Part shown: positions 10,136-19,485 of the stretch, one piece after another | How the letters are laid out: each line of letters opens with the position of its first letter | How positions within the stretch are numbered: position 1 is the stretch's first letter | Assembly (NCBI GenBank): GCA_011364965.1 | Contig: RDOB01000005.1 | Coordinates: 147,210-211,209, forward strand | Length of the DNA stretch: 64,000 nt | Direction of reading: 5' to 3' | Source of the DNA: Candidatus Heimdallarchaeota archaeon | Lineage (GTDB): Archaea; Asgardarchaeota; Heimdallarchaeia; Hodarchaeales; Hodarchaeaceae | Made by a program: the position numbers and the translations under genes | Notes under the pieces: model-generated | What the model was told of the DNA's origin: nothing | Databases searched by the model: none | Seen by the model: the letters and a program-made list of their open reading frames with translations, nothing else

Positions 10136-10616
10136 ATGAAATTACAATACTATCTAATTACAATACTATCCTTCATTATAATCCTACTTGTGGGGATTTC
10201 AAGGATCTATTTAGGAGTACATTGGTTATATAATGTTTTAACTGGTTGGATGTTTGGATTAGCGTTATTAATAATAGTAGTTTTCATCACGGAACCCCTT
10301 AAAAGATTTATAACCACTCAAAATCTCACTCAGAACCAACTCTTCATTGGATTGGCTTTTTTTGGATTTATATTCATGATTCTTACAGCAATCCTAGATT
10401 GGTCTAGGTTTGGGATTTTATCTAGAGAACATGTATGTAAATTTTCAAAATAAACAGAGAAACAATAATCGATGGTTCATCATTGTGCGAGTGATTGTCA
10501 GTTTAGTAATAGTTTTGGGGATTTATTTAATTTCTGATATCTTTTTATCCTCGAGTATCTTCTGGCAACAAGCATTATTCTATATAATTATTTTACTCTC
10601 AGGAATCCTTGGTTAA
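10136..10616 (+). pseudogene. Frameshifted C-terminal part of a PAP2-family phosphatase
   Basis: Residues GISRIYLGVHWLYNVLTGWM match the third PAP2 motif (SRxxxxxHxxxD), with Asn in place of the final Asp. Motifs 1 and 2, which bind and attack phosphate, are missing upstream. The first frame stops at TAA 10451-10453. A second frame (10410-10616) continues with two more hydrophobic helices, as in PAP2 proteins with a membrane tail. The join requires a one-base shift near 10405-10440. Just upstream, a 16-base unit is tandemly duplicated (10138-10170), which would itself shift the frame. I call it a dead gene. Confidence 0.6.
10139..10170. repeat. 16-bp tandem duplication
   Basis: AATTACAATACTATCT is followed directly by AATTACAATACTATCC, so two copies differ at one base. 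The repeat lies inside the PAP2 remnant. Sixteen is not a multiple of three, so the duplication changes frame. Confidence 0.75.
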
Positions 10617-10648
10617 TCCTATTTTTTTAATCAATTAGGTTTTTGAAG

Positions 10649-11476
10649 TTATGCTCGTTGCAGATGATCTTGTACAAGTTGAAAAAATTCTTCTGGTTTT
10701 ACAAGGAGAGGCATATGTTCTCCCTCTTGAAAATAATAAAAGTTCGCTCTGGGATATAGTTCCTCAAGTGAAGCAGCAGCATTTGAGGACACTCCTGGAT
10801 CATTTGCTGAAATAATGATTAACATTCGATGTTGAAAGGGAAGGGTGGATTCTACAGTAAGTTTAATACTCTTTTGAAAATCTAATAAACTCTCAAAATG
10901 ACAGATAATATCTGGCTTATCTAATAGACGAGAATTAATGATTAACCGGAGTAGCTTAATAATCTGATCACGGTTGTCAACATTGAGAGGAATTAAATTA
11001 CTAAAAGATCTAAACATGACTTTACGAACGATGAAAGCTGGTACCAGTTTAATTAAAGTAAGACTCCTATTTATTTGTTTTGGAAATGATGAGTCACTAC
11101 TAAGTGTGCCAGTGTTTGAAATTACAATTCTATTTATCAAATTCGGGGCATAATACATGAAAGCTTGAACCATAAGCCCTCCAAAGGAACTTCCATATAC
11201 ATGAGTTTTCTTAATCCCCTCTATAGCTAAAATTTCTCTAATTCCGTCTGTCAAGTCTTTTAATCGACTTATTCGGGGATAAATGGGAATAATAATGCGA
11301 AAATAAGTTGCTAAATTACGAACAAAGTCTCCCCCATAAACTGGACGGCGCATTCCTCCAGGAAATAGAATTAAAGCTTGATTTCCGTTACCTAATACAG
11401 CATATTCCCATTTGATATCCTTATATTTGATGGATTTCCAAATAGTATCAGGAGTAGGGTGATAATCATATTCCAT
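10649..11476 (-). CDS. Alpha/beta hydrolase
   Basis: About 275 residues from ATG 11474-11476. The oxyanion region is ILFPGG, the nucleophile elbow is VYGSSFGG (Ser), the acid is in SANDPGV (Asp) and the catalytic His is in EGEHMPLL. These are in the right order for an esterase or lipase-like hydrolase. A longer open frame reaches 11656 but would overlap the divergent gene at 11561, and its N-terminal residues do not look like the family. I therefore prefer the internal ATG. The substrate is unknown. Confidence 0.8.
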   Translation of the reverse strand: MEYDYHPTPDTIWKSIKYKDIKWEYAVLGNGNQALILFPGGMRRPVYGGDFVRNLATYFRIIIPIYPRISRLKDLTDGIREILAIEGIKKTHVYGSSFGGLMVQAFMYYAPNLINRIVISNTGTLSSDSSFPKQINRSLTLIKLVPAFIVRKVMFRSFSNLIPLNVDNRDQIIKLLRLIINSRLLDKPDIICHFESLLDFQKSIKLTVESTLPFQHRMLIIISANDPGVSSNAAASLEELYPRANFYYFQEGEHMPLLVKPEEFFQLVQDHLQRA

Positions 11477-11560
11477 TTTAATCACTTGACCAATAATCAA
11501 TGATTTTTCAATGTTAAACCTATTAAGGTATAGAATCCTATTGTTGGGAAGGGATGTTAA

Positions 11561-11836
11561 TTGGATCAAATAGAAGAAGCTGCTGTAAAAATCTTTAACG
11601 CGATCTTCAATAACCAAAAAACAATCGATTTGAATGGGGAATGCTATAGAATACAAAAAACGCGTACTGGGTTACGCAATGTGACCTTTAAAGGTATTTG
11701 GTTCATAGAACAAAATCCTAATAAAGATTCTTCAACAGCGAAACTTGCAAGGGAAGGGCATAAGCTTTTATGGGGCATTAAGGGGCGTACATATATCATC
11801 AAGGTTCTTGATGGAAAATATGAACGCCTTCACTAA
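11561..11836 (+). CDS. Small conserved-looking hypothetical protein
   Basis: A 91-residue soluble protein starting at TTG 11561 after a purine-rich GGGAAGGGATG. It begins with an amphipathic helix and continues with beta-rich segments (GLRNVTFKGIWFIEQN, then KLAREGHKLLWGIKGRTYII). Composition and codon pattern look coding. I do not recognise a family. It is divergent from the hydrolase and convergent with the kinase. Confidence 0.5.
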   Translation: MDQIEEAAVKIFNAIFNNQKTIDLNGECYRIQKTRTGLRNVTFKGIWFIEQNPNKDSSTAKLAREGHKLLWGIKGRTYIIKVLDGKYERLH

Positions 11837-11854
11837 TTTGTTCCTCATTTCTAC

Positions 11855-12634
11855 CTATTTGCTCTCTGAAATTAGGCAAGATGGCAAAATAATGCAATAA
11901 CTATTGCCTTTCTCTTTTGAGGGGTATATTCCTAATTTTCCTCCATAGTATTCAGCAATCATATTAGCAAGAGTAATTTCAATATTTTGACCAAGATAAT
12001 CCCACTCTTCATCAGCTAAATTTGACATTAGTTTATCACAAATTTTCTTAGAAAATGGTTCATTTTGAGATTCTGAAATAGTTATAATAAAATAATTAAG
12101 ATTAGAGTCGCAAGGTCTAGCTGAAATGCGAATGAAATTACCTCCTGCATTTTCTATAAAAATAAGAATTTCGGATATTAAAATACAAAACAAATTATCT
12201 ACAGAAATTTCATGATTAAGAGAATCTGTGTCTAGAGTGATATATAACTCAAATTTTGGAACCAAGTCTTCAAATAATCCTAAGAGAGAGAATTTTTCAT
12301 TTTGTTTCTCAAATGTAGAGTGTTGAACATTATGAATCAAAGATAAAGTATTAATTTTTTTTGAAGCTCTTAAACAAAGCTTGATCGCTTTAGCAACAGT
12401 TTCATCTAGTATTGAATGATTCTCAGATTTTATTACTTCTAGAATGAGCATTAATTTTTGTAGGTCGTTACGTATGAAATGGGACTGAATTGTATAGTAG
12501 AACTCTGGTTCATCTCGAATTCTAGGAGATTTTCCTCCATTTTGTTTTTCAATTGTCTTAATTTTACCAGTTTGGTCTATCATACCCTCGAGATCCTCCA
12601 GTATACCAGTTGAGGCATTTAGGGTTTGATTCAA
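11855..12634 (-). CDS. Soluble orphan histidine kinase-like protein
   Basis: A 259-residue cytoplasmic protein with no membrane helix and no PAS domain. A dimerisation-and-phosphoacceptor helix carries SHFIRNDLQKLMLILEVI, with the candidate phospho-His at 52 in the H-x-x-x-N-D-L pattern common in archaeal kinases. The C-terminal half follows the GHKL ATPase layout: a weak N-box (NLFCILISEILIFIENAGG) and a G2-like end (YYGGKLGIYPSKEKGNSYCI). The N-box and G1 motif are degenerate, so catalysis is uncertain. No receiver protein lies nearby. The start could be ATG at 12634 or a later Met. Confidence 0.65.
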   Translation of the reverse strand: MNQTLNASTGILEDLEGMIDQTGKIKTIEKQNGGKSPRIRDEPEFYYTIQSHFIRNDLQKLMLILEVIKSENHSILDETVAKAIKLCLRASKKINTLSLIHNVQHSTFEKQNEKFSLLGLFEDLVPKFELYITLDTDSLNHEISVDNLFCILISEILIFIENAGGNFIRISARPCDSNLNYFIITISESQNEPFSKKICDKLMSNLADEEWDYLGQNIEITLANMIAEYYGGKLGIYPSKEKGNSYCIILPSCLISESK

Positions 12635-12878
12635 GTGGATAGATTGAAAAGCTATGATTATTTTAGAAAACCTTATAAAGCCTGTTCGATCTATTCTCTA
12701 TTCGATCGAATGGATCCTTTTTAGAATAGATTTAAAATCGTTTGGAATCTGGCCGTTCGGTTTCCTGTGGTATGAGACGGAATGTACTATGTTAAAAGGT
12801 CTTCTCGGAAGAAAACGCTCTTTCTCATCCCAAATCTTATTAGAAAATCTAATTTAATTTGAATGGAAAGGGAATGAT

Positions 12879-13637
12879 ATGTCTGAAAAAGATGTATTTC
12901 AACCATCAATCGGAGAATTACTAGCAAGTTATGAATGGGGGCAAGTTTTCCAACACGAAACTCGTGTTGCTATACTCATGTATCTCAGAATGAATAAACA
13001 GTTAAGTTTTCAGGAGCTAGTCCAATTATTAGAAAAAAGCCCTTCAACTGTTCATCATCATCTCCAAATATTAATAAAAGGTGGAATTGTGAGAGAAATC
13101 ACTGAAGCTGAACCACATAAGCAGTTTGAACCCAAACATTATGAATTAACAAGACATCCATTCCCAGCATACAGTTTTCATAATATTCATGAATTACCGA
13201 GTGAATATCAACGTGATGCTTTCCTAATAACTACCAAATTGCACCAAATTTCATTATTATTTCTATACCAAGCAGCAGACTTGTTTAAAAAGTACTTAGA
13301 CAGTATTGAAAAAGAATTGCTGACAAATAAAAATCTAGATCCAAATAAACTAAAAAAAATTTGGACTGAATCCTTGATACCTTCAGCTGAAAAAATCTCA
13401 GAAATACCTTTCAAGGAGATTTTTTATTTTGGTACTCAGGTTAGCGATTTAGTATATTCTCAATATCGGGCAGAATTGGAGCGATTTCATGAGAAATTGG
13501 TTAAAATGATTCGAAAAGAACAAGAAAGTCATGAAAATATTCCTAAACCATTTTTTATCTTTCATATTGCTGCTCCACTAGGTAAACCTTATCAAAGTGA
13601 TCATAAATTAGACTATGATCTCAAAGGGATGGAGTGA
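12879..13637 (+). CDS. ArsR-type winged-helix transcription regulator
   Basis: A 252-residue protein with an N-terminal winged helix. HETRVAILMYLRMNKQLSFQ is helix 1, LLEKSPSTVHHHLQILIKGG is the recognition helix and FEPKHYELT the wing. The remaining 150 residues are helical and charged and probably form a dimerisation or ligand domain. A good GGAAAGGGAATGAT precedes the ATG. The HxHLxxL style is typical of ArsR-like regulators. Its target may be its own promoter or the neighbouring kinase gene, but this cannot be shown. Confidence 0.8.
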   Translation: MSEKDVFQPSIGELLASYEWGQVFQHETRVAILMYLRMNKQLSFQELVQLLEKSPSTVHHHLQILIKGGIVREITEAEPHKQFEPKHYELTRHPFPAYSFHNIHELPSEYQRDAFLITTKLHQISLLFLYQAADLFKKYLDSIEKELLTNKNLDPNKLKKIWTESLIPSAEKISEIPFKEIFYFGTQVSDLVYSQYRAELERFHEKLVKMIRKEQESHENIPKPFFIFHIAAPLGKPYQSDHKLDYDLKGME

Positions 13638-13696
13638 AAACAACTATTGAAATATCACGTATTGAAAATTATATCACGTGATTCCTAGGGTTTTTT

Positions 13697-14380
13697 CTAC
13701 CATATTCGTGGAATTATACGATACTTTACTTTTCTCATGTATTCTTTATACCCTTTAAGTTCTTGGATTAATATTCTTTCTTCAAATAAGATTCTTGGAA
13801 TGAAGCAAATAAGAAATAATAATGCAGGTACGAGAGCAATTATAGATCCAAGCGCTATAGGTAGACTCAATACAAAAAAGACGTTACCCAAATACATTGG
13901 ATGCCGAACAAATGCATATGGACCAGTTGAAATGACGCGTTGTTGTTCTTGAATCTCCACGATTCGTGATAAAAAAGAATTTTCTTTCATTACAAGCATG
14001 TAGATAAGCAATGAGCAAACAAACGCAGCAAACCCGAGGTATTTAAATAAAGGTACAACCAAAGGAGCTATCCATTGGTACCGACACACATCAAAAGCGG
14101 TAACGATAAACATGATAATGAAGAAAAATCCCGCTAGGAAAAGGAATAATGCATCCAAACTTAAAACAGGTTTATAATGCTGTCTAGATTGAAGAGTAGT
14201 AGGATTATCCCTGAAGATAAGGAAATATAGAGCTATTCCATAGGTAAAAAGAATAATTATGATTACTCAAGCCTCAGGCCAATTAAATGTATCAACTGGG
14301 ATGAATAGTAATAAAGAGAACACAATAAAACCTACAATTATTCTACTAAACATTGTTACTAGGAAATTTAATTCAACCAT
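13697..14380 (-). CDS. ICMT-like membrane methyltransferase interrupted by in-frame TGA
   Basis: The full reading frame runs from ATG 14378-14380 to TAG and is 227 codons, the normal length for isoprenylcysteine carboxyl methyltransferase-like proteins. It is interrupted once, by TGA at 14267-14269. The surrounding FNWPEA-stop-VIIII matches the family block WPxAWVF, so the TGA stands exactly where Trp is expected. After it the frame continues with the SAM-binding C-terminal core TGPYAFVRHPMYLGN and the end motif FEERIL...YKEYMRKVKYRIIP. A reinitiated protein from TTG 14158 would keep the core but lose about 74 residues. Either a recent nonsense mutation (TGG to TGA) or readthrough. Confidence 0.75.
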
Positions 14381-14544
14381 CCCCTATTTAATCCCTTATT
14401 ATTTTAAAACCTTACTCTTGTGATATAATTTAAAAAATACAGCCAATTGAGAATTATGTCCGACACCATAAAAAGGTTAAAAATTATGGTTATTTGTCAT
14501 CTTGTTACTTATTTTAATGAACGTGGATTTTTTGTGGTGATAGA

Positions 14545-15522
14545 ATGAATAGGTTTCCTAAACTTGAATATGAAGAATTAATCCAAGGAAAAAGAATTTG
14601 GCATGCAGATGGTCGTGGGAAAAGACCCGAACACATTGCGTATCGTGAATCTTATAGAGCAACCTATCAAGGATCATACACTAAAGGCAAATTATTAGCT
14701 TGGGATGGCTTAACTAGCAATAAACCAGGAATGGTAAGTAATGATCCAGAGAGAGGCTTTGTGTTAACAATGCGAGCAGGTGACGCAGAAGCTGGATCAT
14801 ATACGACACGTGATATTGCGAGCGCTGGACATGGCATCGACTATCAACCTCATTTTAAAGATTGGGAAGAGGATAAAACTGCCCATCCGAATCTAGTAAT
14901 GCCTGGAAGAACTGTTTTATGGAAAAGTGTGCGATTTGATCTTCTAAATCTAGGAAATGAATTATTGGGAACCGCGGGGGCAATTATACAGGACTGGATG
15001 GGAATAGATTTTGAAACAATGGAAAATTATGGAAATACAGCAATGTCACAATACACCGGAGGAGGCTTTGTTATATTCAACCCAAAAGCTGCTTTTCCTC
15101 GGATGGCCCGCGTTATAGCAAAATTCCAACGAGGTCGACCATTTGGTAAACCTATACGTTCTGGATTGGCACCGTTGAATGTTATGTTTGCTCGGGTTAA
15201 AGGATATATGAAAACATCGGTGTTGTATATTGATCCTGATATTCCACATGAGTTGGCATGTCATTGGAGTTTAAATGGGCAAGAAATTAGCTTTTGGTGT
15301 GATGGGGAGAATGTTCTGAATGTGAGGCAAGGAACATGGGCTATTCCAATCGGATTGCGCACAAAAGCTAAAGTTGGTTTTCATAAGTGTGGGTTTCATG
15401 TAGACTGCTGGCAAGATAACGGTACTGGCAGTACTGATGTACAGGGCGCAGCTGGTCACTCTAATATCGATCAGGTGTATACTATCGAAAGTTTGAGTAT
15501 AATTAGTAGTGATACTCATTGA
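14545..15522 (+). CDS. Hypothetical beta-rich protein, possibly concanavalin/glucanase-like fold
   Basis: A 325-residue soluble protein with no signal peptide or membrane helix. It is rich in Gly, Trp and aromatic strands: GSYTKGKLLAWDGL, ERGFVLTMRAGDAEAGSYTT, FKDWEEDKTAHPNL, ACHWSLNGQEISFWCDGENV and KVGFHKCGFHVDCWQDNG. The pattern resembles a concanavalin-like sandwich, but I cannot assign a family. By eye it is richer in G+C than its neighbours, which may hint at acquisition. Start ATG at 14545, stop TGA. Confidence 0.6.
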   Translation: MNRFPKLEYEELIQGKRIWHADGRGKRPEHIAYRESYRATYQGSYTKGKLLAWDGLTSNKPGMVSNDPERGFVLTMRAGDAEAGSYTTRDIASAGHGIDYQPHFKDWEEDKTAHPNLVMPGRTVLWKSVRFDLLNLGNELLGTAGAIIQDWMGIDFETMENYGNTAMSQYTGGGFVIFNPKAAFPRMARVIAKFQRGRPFGKPIRSGLAPLNVMFARVKGYMKTSVLYIDPDIPHELACHWSLNGQEISFWCDGENVLNVRQGTWAIPIGLRTKAKVGFHKCGFHVDCWQDNGTGSTDVQGAAGHSNIDQVYTIESLSIISSDTH

Positions 15523-15625
15523 ATACTATGAAAGCATAATTAAACCAAAATCTCTATTCGAATAGTCCCCCCTGAAATTCAGCACACTAATTTACTCTAG
15601 ATATTAAAAATAGGAATCCATTCAA

Positions 15626-15862
15626 TCATAATAACATAACTCCAGACATCAAAAGATAAACTCCTACACCTGCATTGAGTAAGAGAACACCACCAATAAT
15701 GATTATCATACCTAGTGCTAAAGCCAGTAACCCATTTCGTCTGTTAGATTTTCTAGCTTGAGTTTTATGTTTTTCCAAATTTTTCATTGTGTTTTGTGCT
15801 GCACGATCTGCAATTTCCTTTATTTCTTCATCTGACAACAGTATTAGCTTTTCATCACCCAA
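15626..15862 (-). CDS. Small membrane-anchored protein
   Basis: About 78 residues. It has an acidic-to-basic helical N-terminal half (DEEIKEIADRAAQNTMKNLE), then two hydrophobic segments separated by a short Gly turn (LLALALGMIIIIGGVLLL and GVYLLMSGVMLL). The only in-frame start is TTG at 15862. It ends at TGA, but the frame stays open for 14 more codons to TAG and would extend the second helix. No family is recognised. Confidence 0.5.
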   Translation of the reverse strand: MGDEKLILLSDEEIKEIADRAAQNTMKNLEKHKTQARKSNRRNGLLALALGMIIIIGGVLLLNAGVGVYLLMSGVMLL

Positions 15863-16045
15863 AACCAGTTGATGGATTTTAGTGTAAGATTATTTACCTC
15901 TTTAAGAATTTCTGGAATTTCAGTTAATAGACTAAATGAATATAGGAGTGTAAATTTTGATTTGGGGGAGTAATTTACCAAACAAAAGTATTAAAATGGC
16001 AAATATTCAGTGTTGAGAACGTAATTATTTGAGTTGAATATATAA

Positions 16046-16555
16046 ATGACAGTAATATGCTATAGTCCAATTGGGAGAATTAGTACTTCCTTTCTACAAT
16101 CAGAAGGGACTCCAATACAGGCATCCGCAGCTAGAAACCAAAAAGGTATTATAAAGCTCCGAGAAGAGTACCTAAGCTGTCTTAAGGATATAGAAGGATT
16201 CTCACACCTCATTCTGATATATCACTTCCATCAGGCTGGAGAATGGCGACCTTTTGTGAAACCATTTTTAGATACTGAAACACGAGGTTTATTTGCAACT
16301 CGTGCTCCCTCTAGACCGAATTCTATTGGAATTTCTATCGTTAAATTGGATCGAATAGAGAATAATAAGATCTACTTTTGGGGAGTGGATATATTAGATG
16401 AAACACCTCTCCTTGATATTAAGCCATATATTCCCCAGTTCGATATTAATTTGGATGAATCGGTAAGAATTGGCTGGTTAACAGATCATTTATCAAAACT
16501 AAACTCTGCTGCAGACAATGGGAGATTTCAACATACTTCGGAGGTAATTAAATGA
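16046..16555 (+). CDS. trmO: tRNA (adenine37-N6)-methyltransferase TrmO
   Basis: A 169-residue member of the TsaA/YaeB (TrmO) family. It starts with SPIGRISTSF, has FSHLILIYHFHQA, the diagnostic RAPSRPNSIGISIVKL, and the C-terminal DILDETPLLDIKPYIPQFD. Known for the family: SAM-dependent methylation of t6A37 in tRNAs reading ACY codons, using a beta-barrel rather than a Rossmann fold. Family length and all core motifs are intact. The stop TGA overlaps the ATG of the next gene by four bases, so the two are co-transcribed. Confidence 0.9.
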   Translation: MTVICYSPIGRISTSFLQSEGTPIQASAARNQKGIIKLREEYLSCLKDIEGFSHLILIYHFHQAGEWRPFVKPFLDTETRGLFATRAPSRPNSIGISIVKLDRIENNKIYFWGVDILDETPLLDIKPYIPQFDINLDESVRIGWLTDHLSKLNSAADNGRFQHTSEVIK

Positions 16556-17490
16556 CAAATGAGGAGAAAGAAGATAACAAAAGAATCTCAACTAGGGGAG
16601 TTCGTTTTTATGAATTATATCACTATTTTAAGTATGCTATTGACGCTGAACGGCCAAATCTCCGATTTAAACCATTGATCTTCTGTTTAATATTCTTATT
16701 AATGCTTTTGAATTTTATACTCCTAACTATACCTCAAAAACTAATTTCGAGGATATTAGATATGGCCTTTGTGGAAGTTAATGGGAATACGGTGGGAGGA
16801 TTTATGATTGTTAACAAATTGAAGAGTCATGGATATTACCACTTTGGAGGATTTTTCATTCGGTCAAAATATCAGGGAAAAGGCTATGGTAATCAAGTTA
16901 TGACCTTAATTATCGAAGGTTATGGTCATTCGAAGATTTCATTAGCAGTTGACGGAAACAATGACCGAGCCATTCATTTATATAAAAAATATGGCTTTAA
17001 AATAAGCGAAAGTAGCCAAAAATACCAAATTTCCCTTCCATTGAAAGGGGAAATTCCTGAAAATTTACCTGAGGGTATTGATATTAGTACGCTATCCGAA
17101 GATTTTCTTGATGAATTAGTGGGAAGAAGTGAGGATCTTCATTCTCTGCTAAATATCGACTCATTTTACAAGGATTTTGAAGAATATCAAAAGAAAAAAC
17201 GGTTCACAAATAAACAGATTCTCTTACTACGATATAAAGGACAAATTGCAGGGCTTAGCAGGGTAAAATGGAAAACAATAAAGAATAAAGCTGAATTTAA
17301 TACTGCTTTTGCAGAAAAACATGTTGATCTCTTTCCTTATCTATTACAGCGAAGTATTATTCTTGCCATGAACCAAGGAGCAGCAAAACTCGAATGGAAT
17401 CGTTGTACGCAAAATGAATTTCTCTATAAATACATGAAACCATTTTTAGATCAACCAGTTAAGTACGACCTAACCATGGAAAGACTTTGA
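16552..17490 (+). CDS. Membrane-anchored GNAT acetyltransferase
   Basis: A 312-residue protein. Residues about 43-62 form a strong hydrophobic helix (PLIFCLIFLLMLLNFILLTI). A GNAT domain follows (FFIRSKYQGKGYGNQVMTLI, with the acetyl-CoA loop QGKGYG, and NDRAIHLYKKYGFK), and then a second, degenerate acetyltransferase-like half. A transmembrane helix inside the N-terminal part of a GNAT is unusual. Overlap with trmO suggests co-expression. The substrate is unknown. Confidence 0.75.
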   Translation: MTNEEKEDNKRISTRGVRFYELYHYFKYAIDAERPNLRFKPLIFCLIFLLMLLNFILLTIPQKLISRILDMAFVEVNGNTVGGFMIVNKLKSHGYYHFGGFFIRSKYQGKGYGNQVMTLIIEGYGHSKISLAVDGNNDRAIHLYKKYGFKISESSQKYQISLPLKGEIPENLPEGIDISTLSEDFLDELVGRSEDLHSLLNIDSFYKDFEEYQKKKRFTNKQILLLRYKGQIAGLSRVKWKTIKNKAEFNTAFAEKHVDLFPYLLQRSIILAMNQGAAKLEWNRCTQNEFLYKYMKPFLDQPVKYDLTMERL

Positions 17491-17499
17491 AGACAATTC

Positions 17500-18282
17500 C
17501 TAGAGATAACCCTGAAAAAATTGGGTAATTTCGTTGAAAAGAAGATCTTTGTCAAAATCAACAGTTGCTAGATGGTTAGAGTTCTCAAGCCAAAGTAATT
17601 TCTTCTGGGAGGAGGAAACATGTTCATAGATATAAGATGCGTTCGAAGGATGAACATAAGTATCTTTTATACCATGAGAAATCAAAATTGGTAACGAGAT
17701 ATTTGGGAGTTCTTTGTTCTTCAGATCTTTCAGGAAACTCAAAAGACTTGCCACTGTTGGAATAACAAATTTATCATATCGCTTAATGTTCTCTAAAAAA
17801 ATAGGGTCAGTCCAGATTTCTTTATCCATAGTTAAAATTTCCATTGGATATGGGAAGTATTTGATGCGAAGAAGTCTTACCAGAGGTAGCAACCAAAGCA
17901 GCTTCTGGGTTAAAAACACAGGAGCAGCAATAGGAGCTATTGCAGTAATATCAGCAGCATGTTTCACTCCAGTATATAGACTGAAAGCTCCTCCAATAGA
18001 GAGACCAGCCATAAAAATATGGTTTGGATCGAATTTTTCATTAATTAAACTAATAGTATATTCAATCTGGGAATACCAGTCAGGCCAACGGGTTTCTAAA
18101 AATTCTGTCCGATTTTTACCATGGCCCACCAATAATGGTGCAAGAACATGAAAACCATTATTTGCAAGGTATTGCCCGAGTTCCCGTAGCTCATATGGAT
18201 TTCCAGTATAACCGTGTGAAAGGATAACAAATTCCTTCCCTTCTCCAAATTCAAATGGTTTAGTTGCTAGGTCATAATCCAT
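17500..18282 (-). CDS. Carboxylesterase / monoglyceride lipase-like alpha/beta hydrolase
   Basis: A 260-residue cytoplasmic esterase similar in layout to bacterial Est30-type carboxylesterases. The oxyanion HG motif is ILSHGYTGNPYEL, the nucleophile elbow MAGLSIGGAFSL, the acid HGIKDTYVH (Asp) and the catalytic His NSNHLATVDFD. The cap segment (LLWLLPLVRLLRIKYFPYP) is typical. All triad residues are present. It is convergent with the GNAT gene with a 10-base gap. Confidence 0.88.
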   Translation of the reverse strand: MDYDLATKPFEFGEGKEFVILSHGYTGNPYELRELGQYLANNGFHVLAPLLVGHGKNRTEFLETRWPDWYSQIEYTISLINEKFDPNHIFMAGLSIGGAFSLYTGVKHAADITAIAPIAAPVFLTQKLLWLLPLVRLLRIKYFPYPMEILTMDKEIWTDPIFLENIKRYDKFVIPTVASLLSFLKDLKNKELPNISLPILISHGIKDTYVHPSNASYIYEHVSSSQKKLLWLENSNHLATVDFDKDLLFNEITQFFQGYL

Positions 18283-18444
18283 TTAAACATTCCAACATCC
18301 AAATAATTAATAGTTCAGCTGAAAAAATTAATTAATGTATAATGATTTCTCTTTTAAGAATAATCATAAAACAATAATAAAAGGAATTTTCTTCTATAAT
18401 ATGAAGAATTAAATGCTTTAAATCCTGTTTTGGAGAACTTAACT

Positions 18445-19485
18445 ATGGAGAAAGTAATAAATCGGCAGTGGCGTTTAGTAAACCATCCTATAGGTTTGGT
18501 AAACGAGTCAGATTTTGAATGGATTGAAGAGGAGGTCGAATACAAACTTCAAGAGGGAGAAATTCTTGTTAGAAATCTCTATCTATCGATAGATCCTGCG
18601 AACAGATCATGGATTGCAGCTTCATCCAAATCCCATTATACAGAACCCGTTAAATTAGGGGAAATAATGCGAGGGATAACTATTGGACGCATACTTGAAA
18701 GTAAAAACTCCAAGTTTGATCAAGGTGAATATGTAATGGGATTAACAGGCTGGCAAGACTACACATTAAGTAATGGCTCAGGATTAACTAACATCAGTCT
18801 TCTACCAAAACCAGAAGGAGTATCGTTAACAATTTATCTTAGTGTATTTGGAATGATAGGATTAACCGCTTATTTTGGCCTTTTGGAAATCGGGAAGCCT
18901 AAAGAGGGGGAAACATTAGTTGTATCCGCAGCAGCGGGAGCAGTTGGTTCATTAGTCGGACAAATCGGACAAATCAAAGGATGTCGTGTAATCGGTATCG
19001 CAGGAACGGACGAAAAATGTCAATGGATAACCAAAGAGTTAGGATTTGACGAGGCAATTAACTACAAAACCGAAAATGTTCGGAAAAGATTAGAAGAACT
19101 CTGTCCTAATGGAATTGACATTTACTTTGACAATGTAGGAGGAGAGATTCTTGATGCCGCATTAGCCAATATCGCAGTTTTTGGCCGCATTCCAGTGTGT
19201 GGAATGATTTCCAAATATATTCAAACTGAACTTCAAGCTGGCCCTAAGTATATCGTCAATATTAATTCTAGGCGAGTTAGAATGCAGGGTTTTATTATTA
19301 GTGATTACTTGGATCGCAAAGTGGAAGGTATACTTGAGCTCATGACTTGGTACAATGAAGGGAAGATAAAATACCGGGAACATATTGTTGAGGGGATAGA
19401 AAATGCTCCTCTCGCCCTCAATATGTTGTTTGATGGATCAAATAAAGGTAAATTGATCTGTAAAATAGCTAATGAATCCATATGA
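18445..19485 (+). CDS. MDR-family NADP-dependent oxidoreductase (prostaglandin reductase / CurA-like)
   Basis: About 346 residues. The N-terminal GroES-like domain contains LSIDPANRSWI. The Rossmann nucleotide motif is VVSAAAGAVGSLVGQIGQ, and FDNVGGEILDAAL follows. It lacks the zinc-binding cysteines of alcohol dehydrogenases, as in the 2-alkenal reductase / prostaglandin reductase group. Known for the family: NADPH-dependent reduction of activated alkenes. I prefer ATG 18445 because GGAG lies about 10 bases ahead. The open frame also includes TTG 18430. Confidence 0.85.
   Translation: MEKVINRQWRLVNHPIGLVNESDFEWIEEEVEYKLQEGEILVRNLYLSIDPANRSWIAASSKSHYTEPVKLGEIMRGITIGRILESKNSKFDQGEYVMGLTGWQDYTLSNGSGLTNISLLPKPEGVSLTIYLSVFGMIGLTAYFGLLEIGKPKEGETLVVSAAAGAVGSLVGQIGQIKGCRVIGIAGTDEKCQWITKELGFDEAINYKTENVRKRLEELCPNGIDIYFDNVGGEILDAALANIAVFGRIPVCGMISKYIQTELQAGPKYIVNINSRRVRMQGFIISDYLDRKVEGILELMTWYNEGKIKYREHIVEGIENAPLALNMLFDGSNKGKLICKIANESI

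Noticed and set aside
11477..11656. N-terminal extension of the alpha/beta hydrolase to 11656
   Set aside because: It overlaps the divergent gene at 11561, and its residues do not fit the fold; ATG 11476 is preferred.
12654..12857. 67-residue plus-strand frame before the winged-helix gene
   Set aside because: No ribosome-binding sequence or family; it looks like a chance frame in the promoter region.
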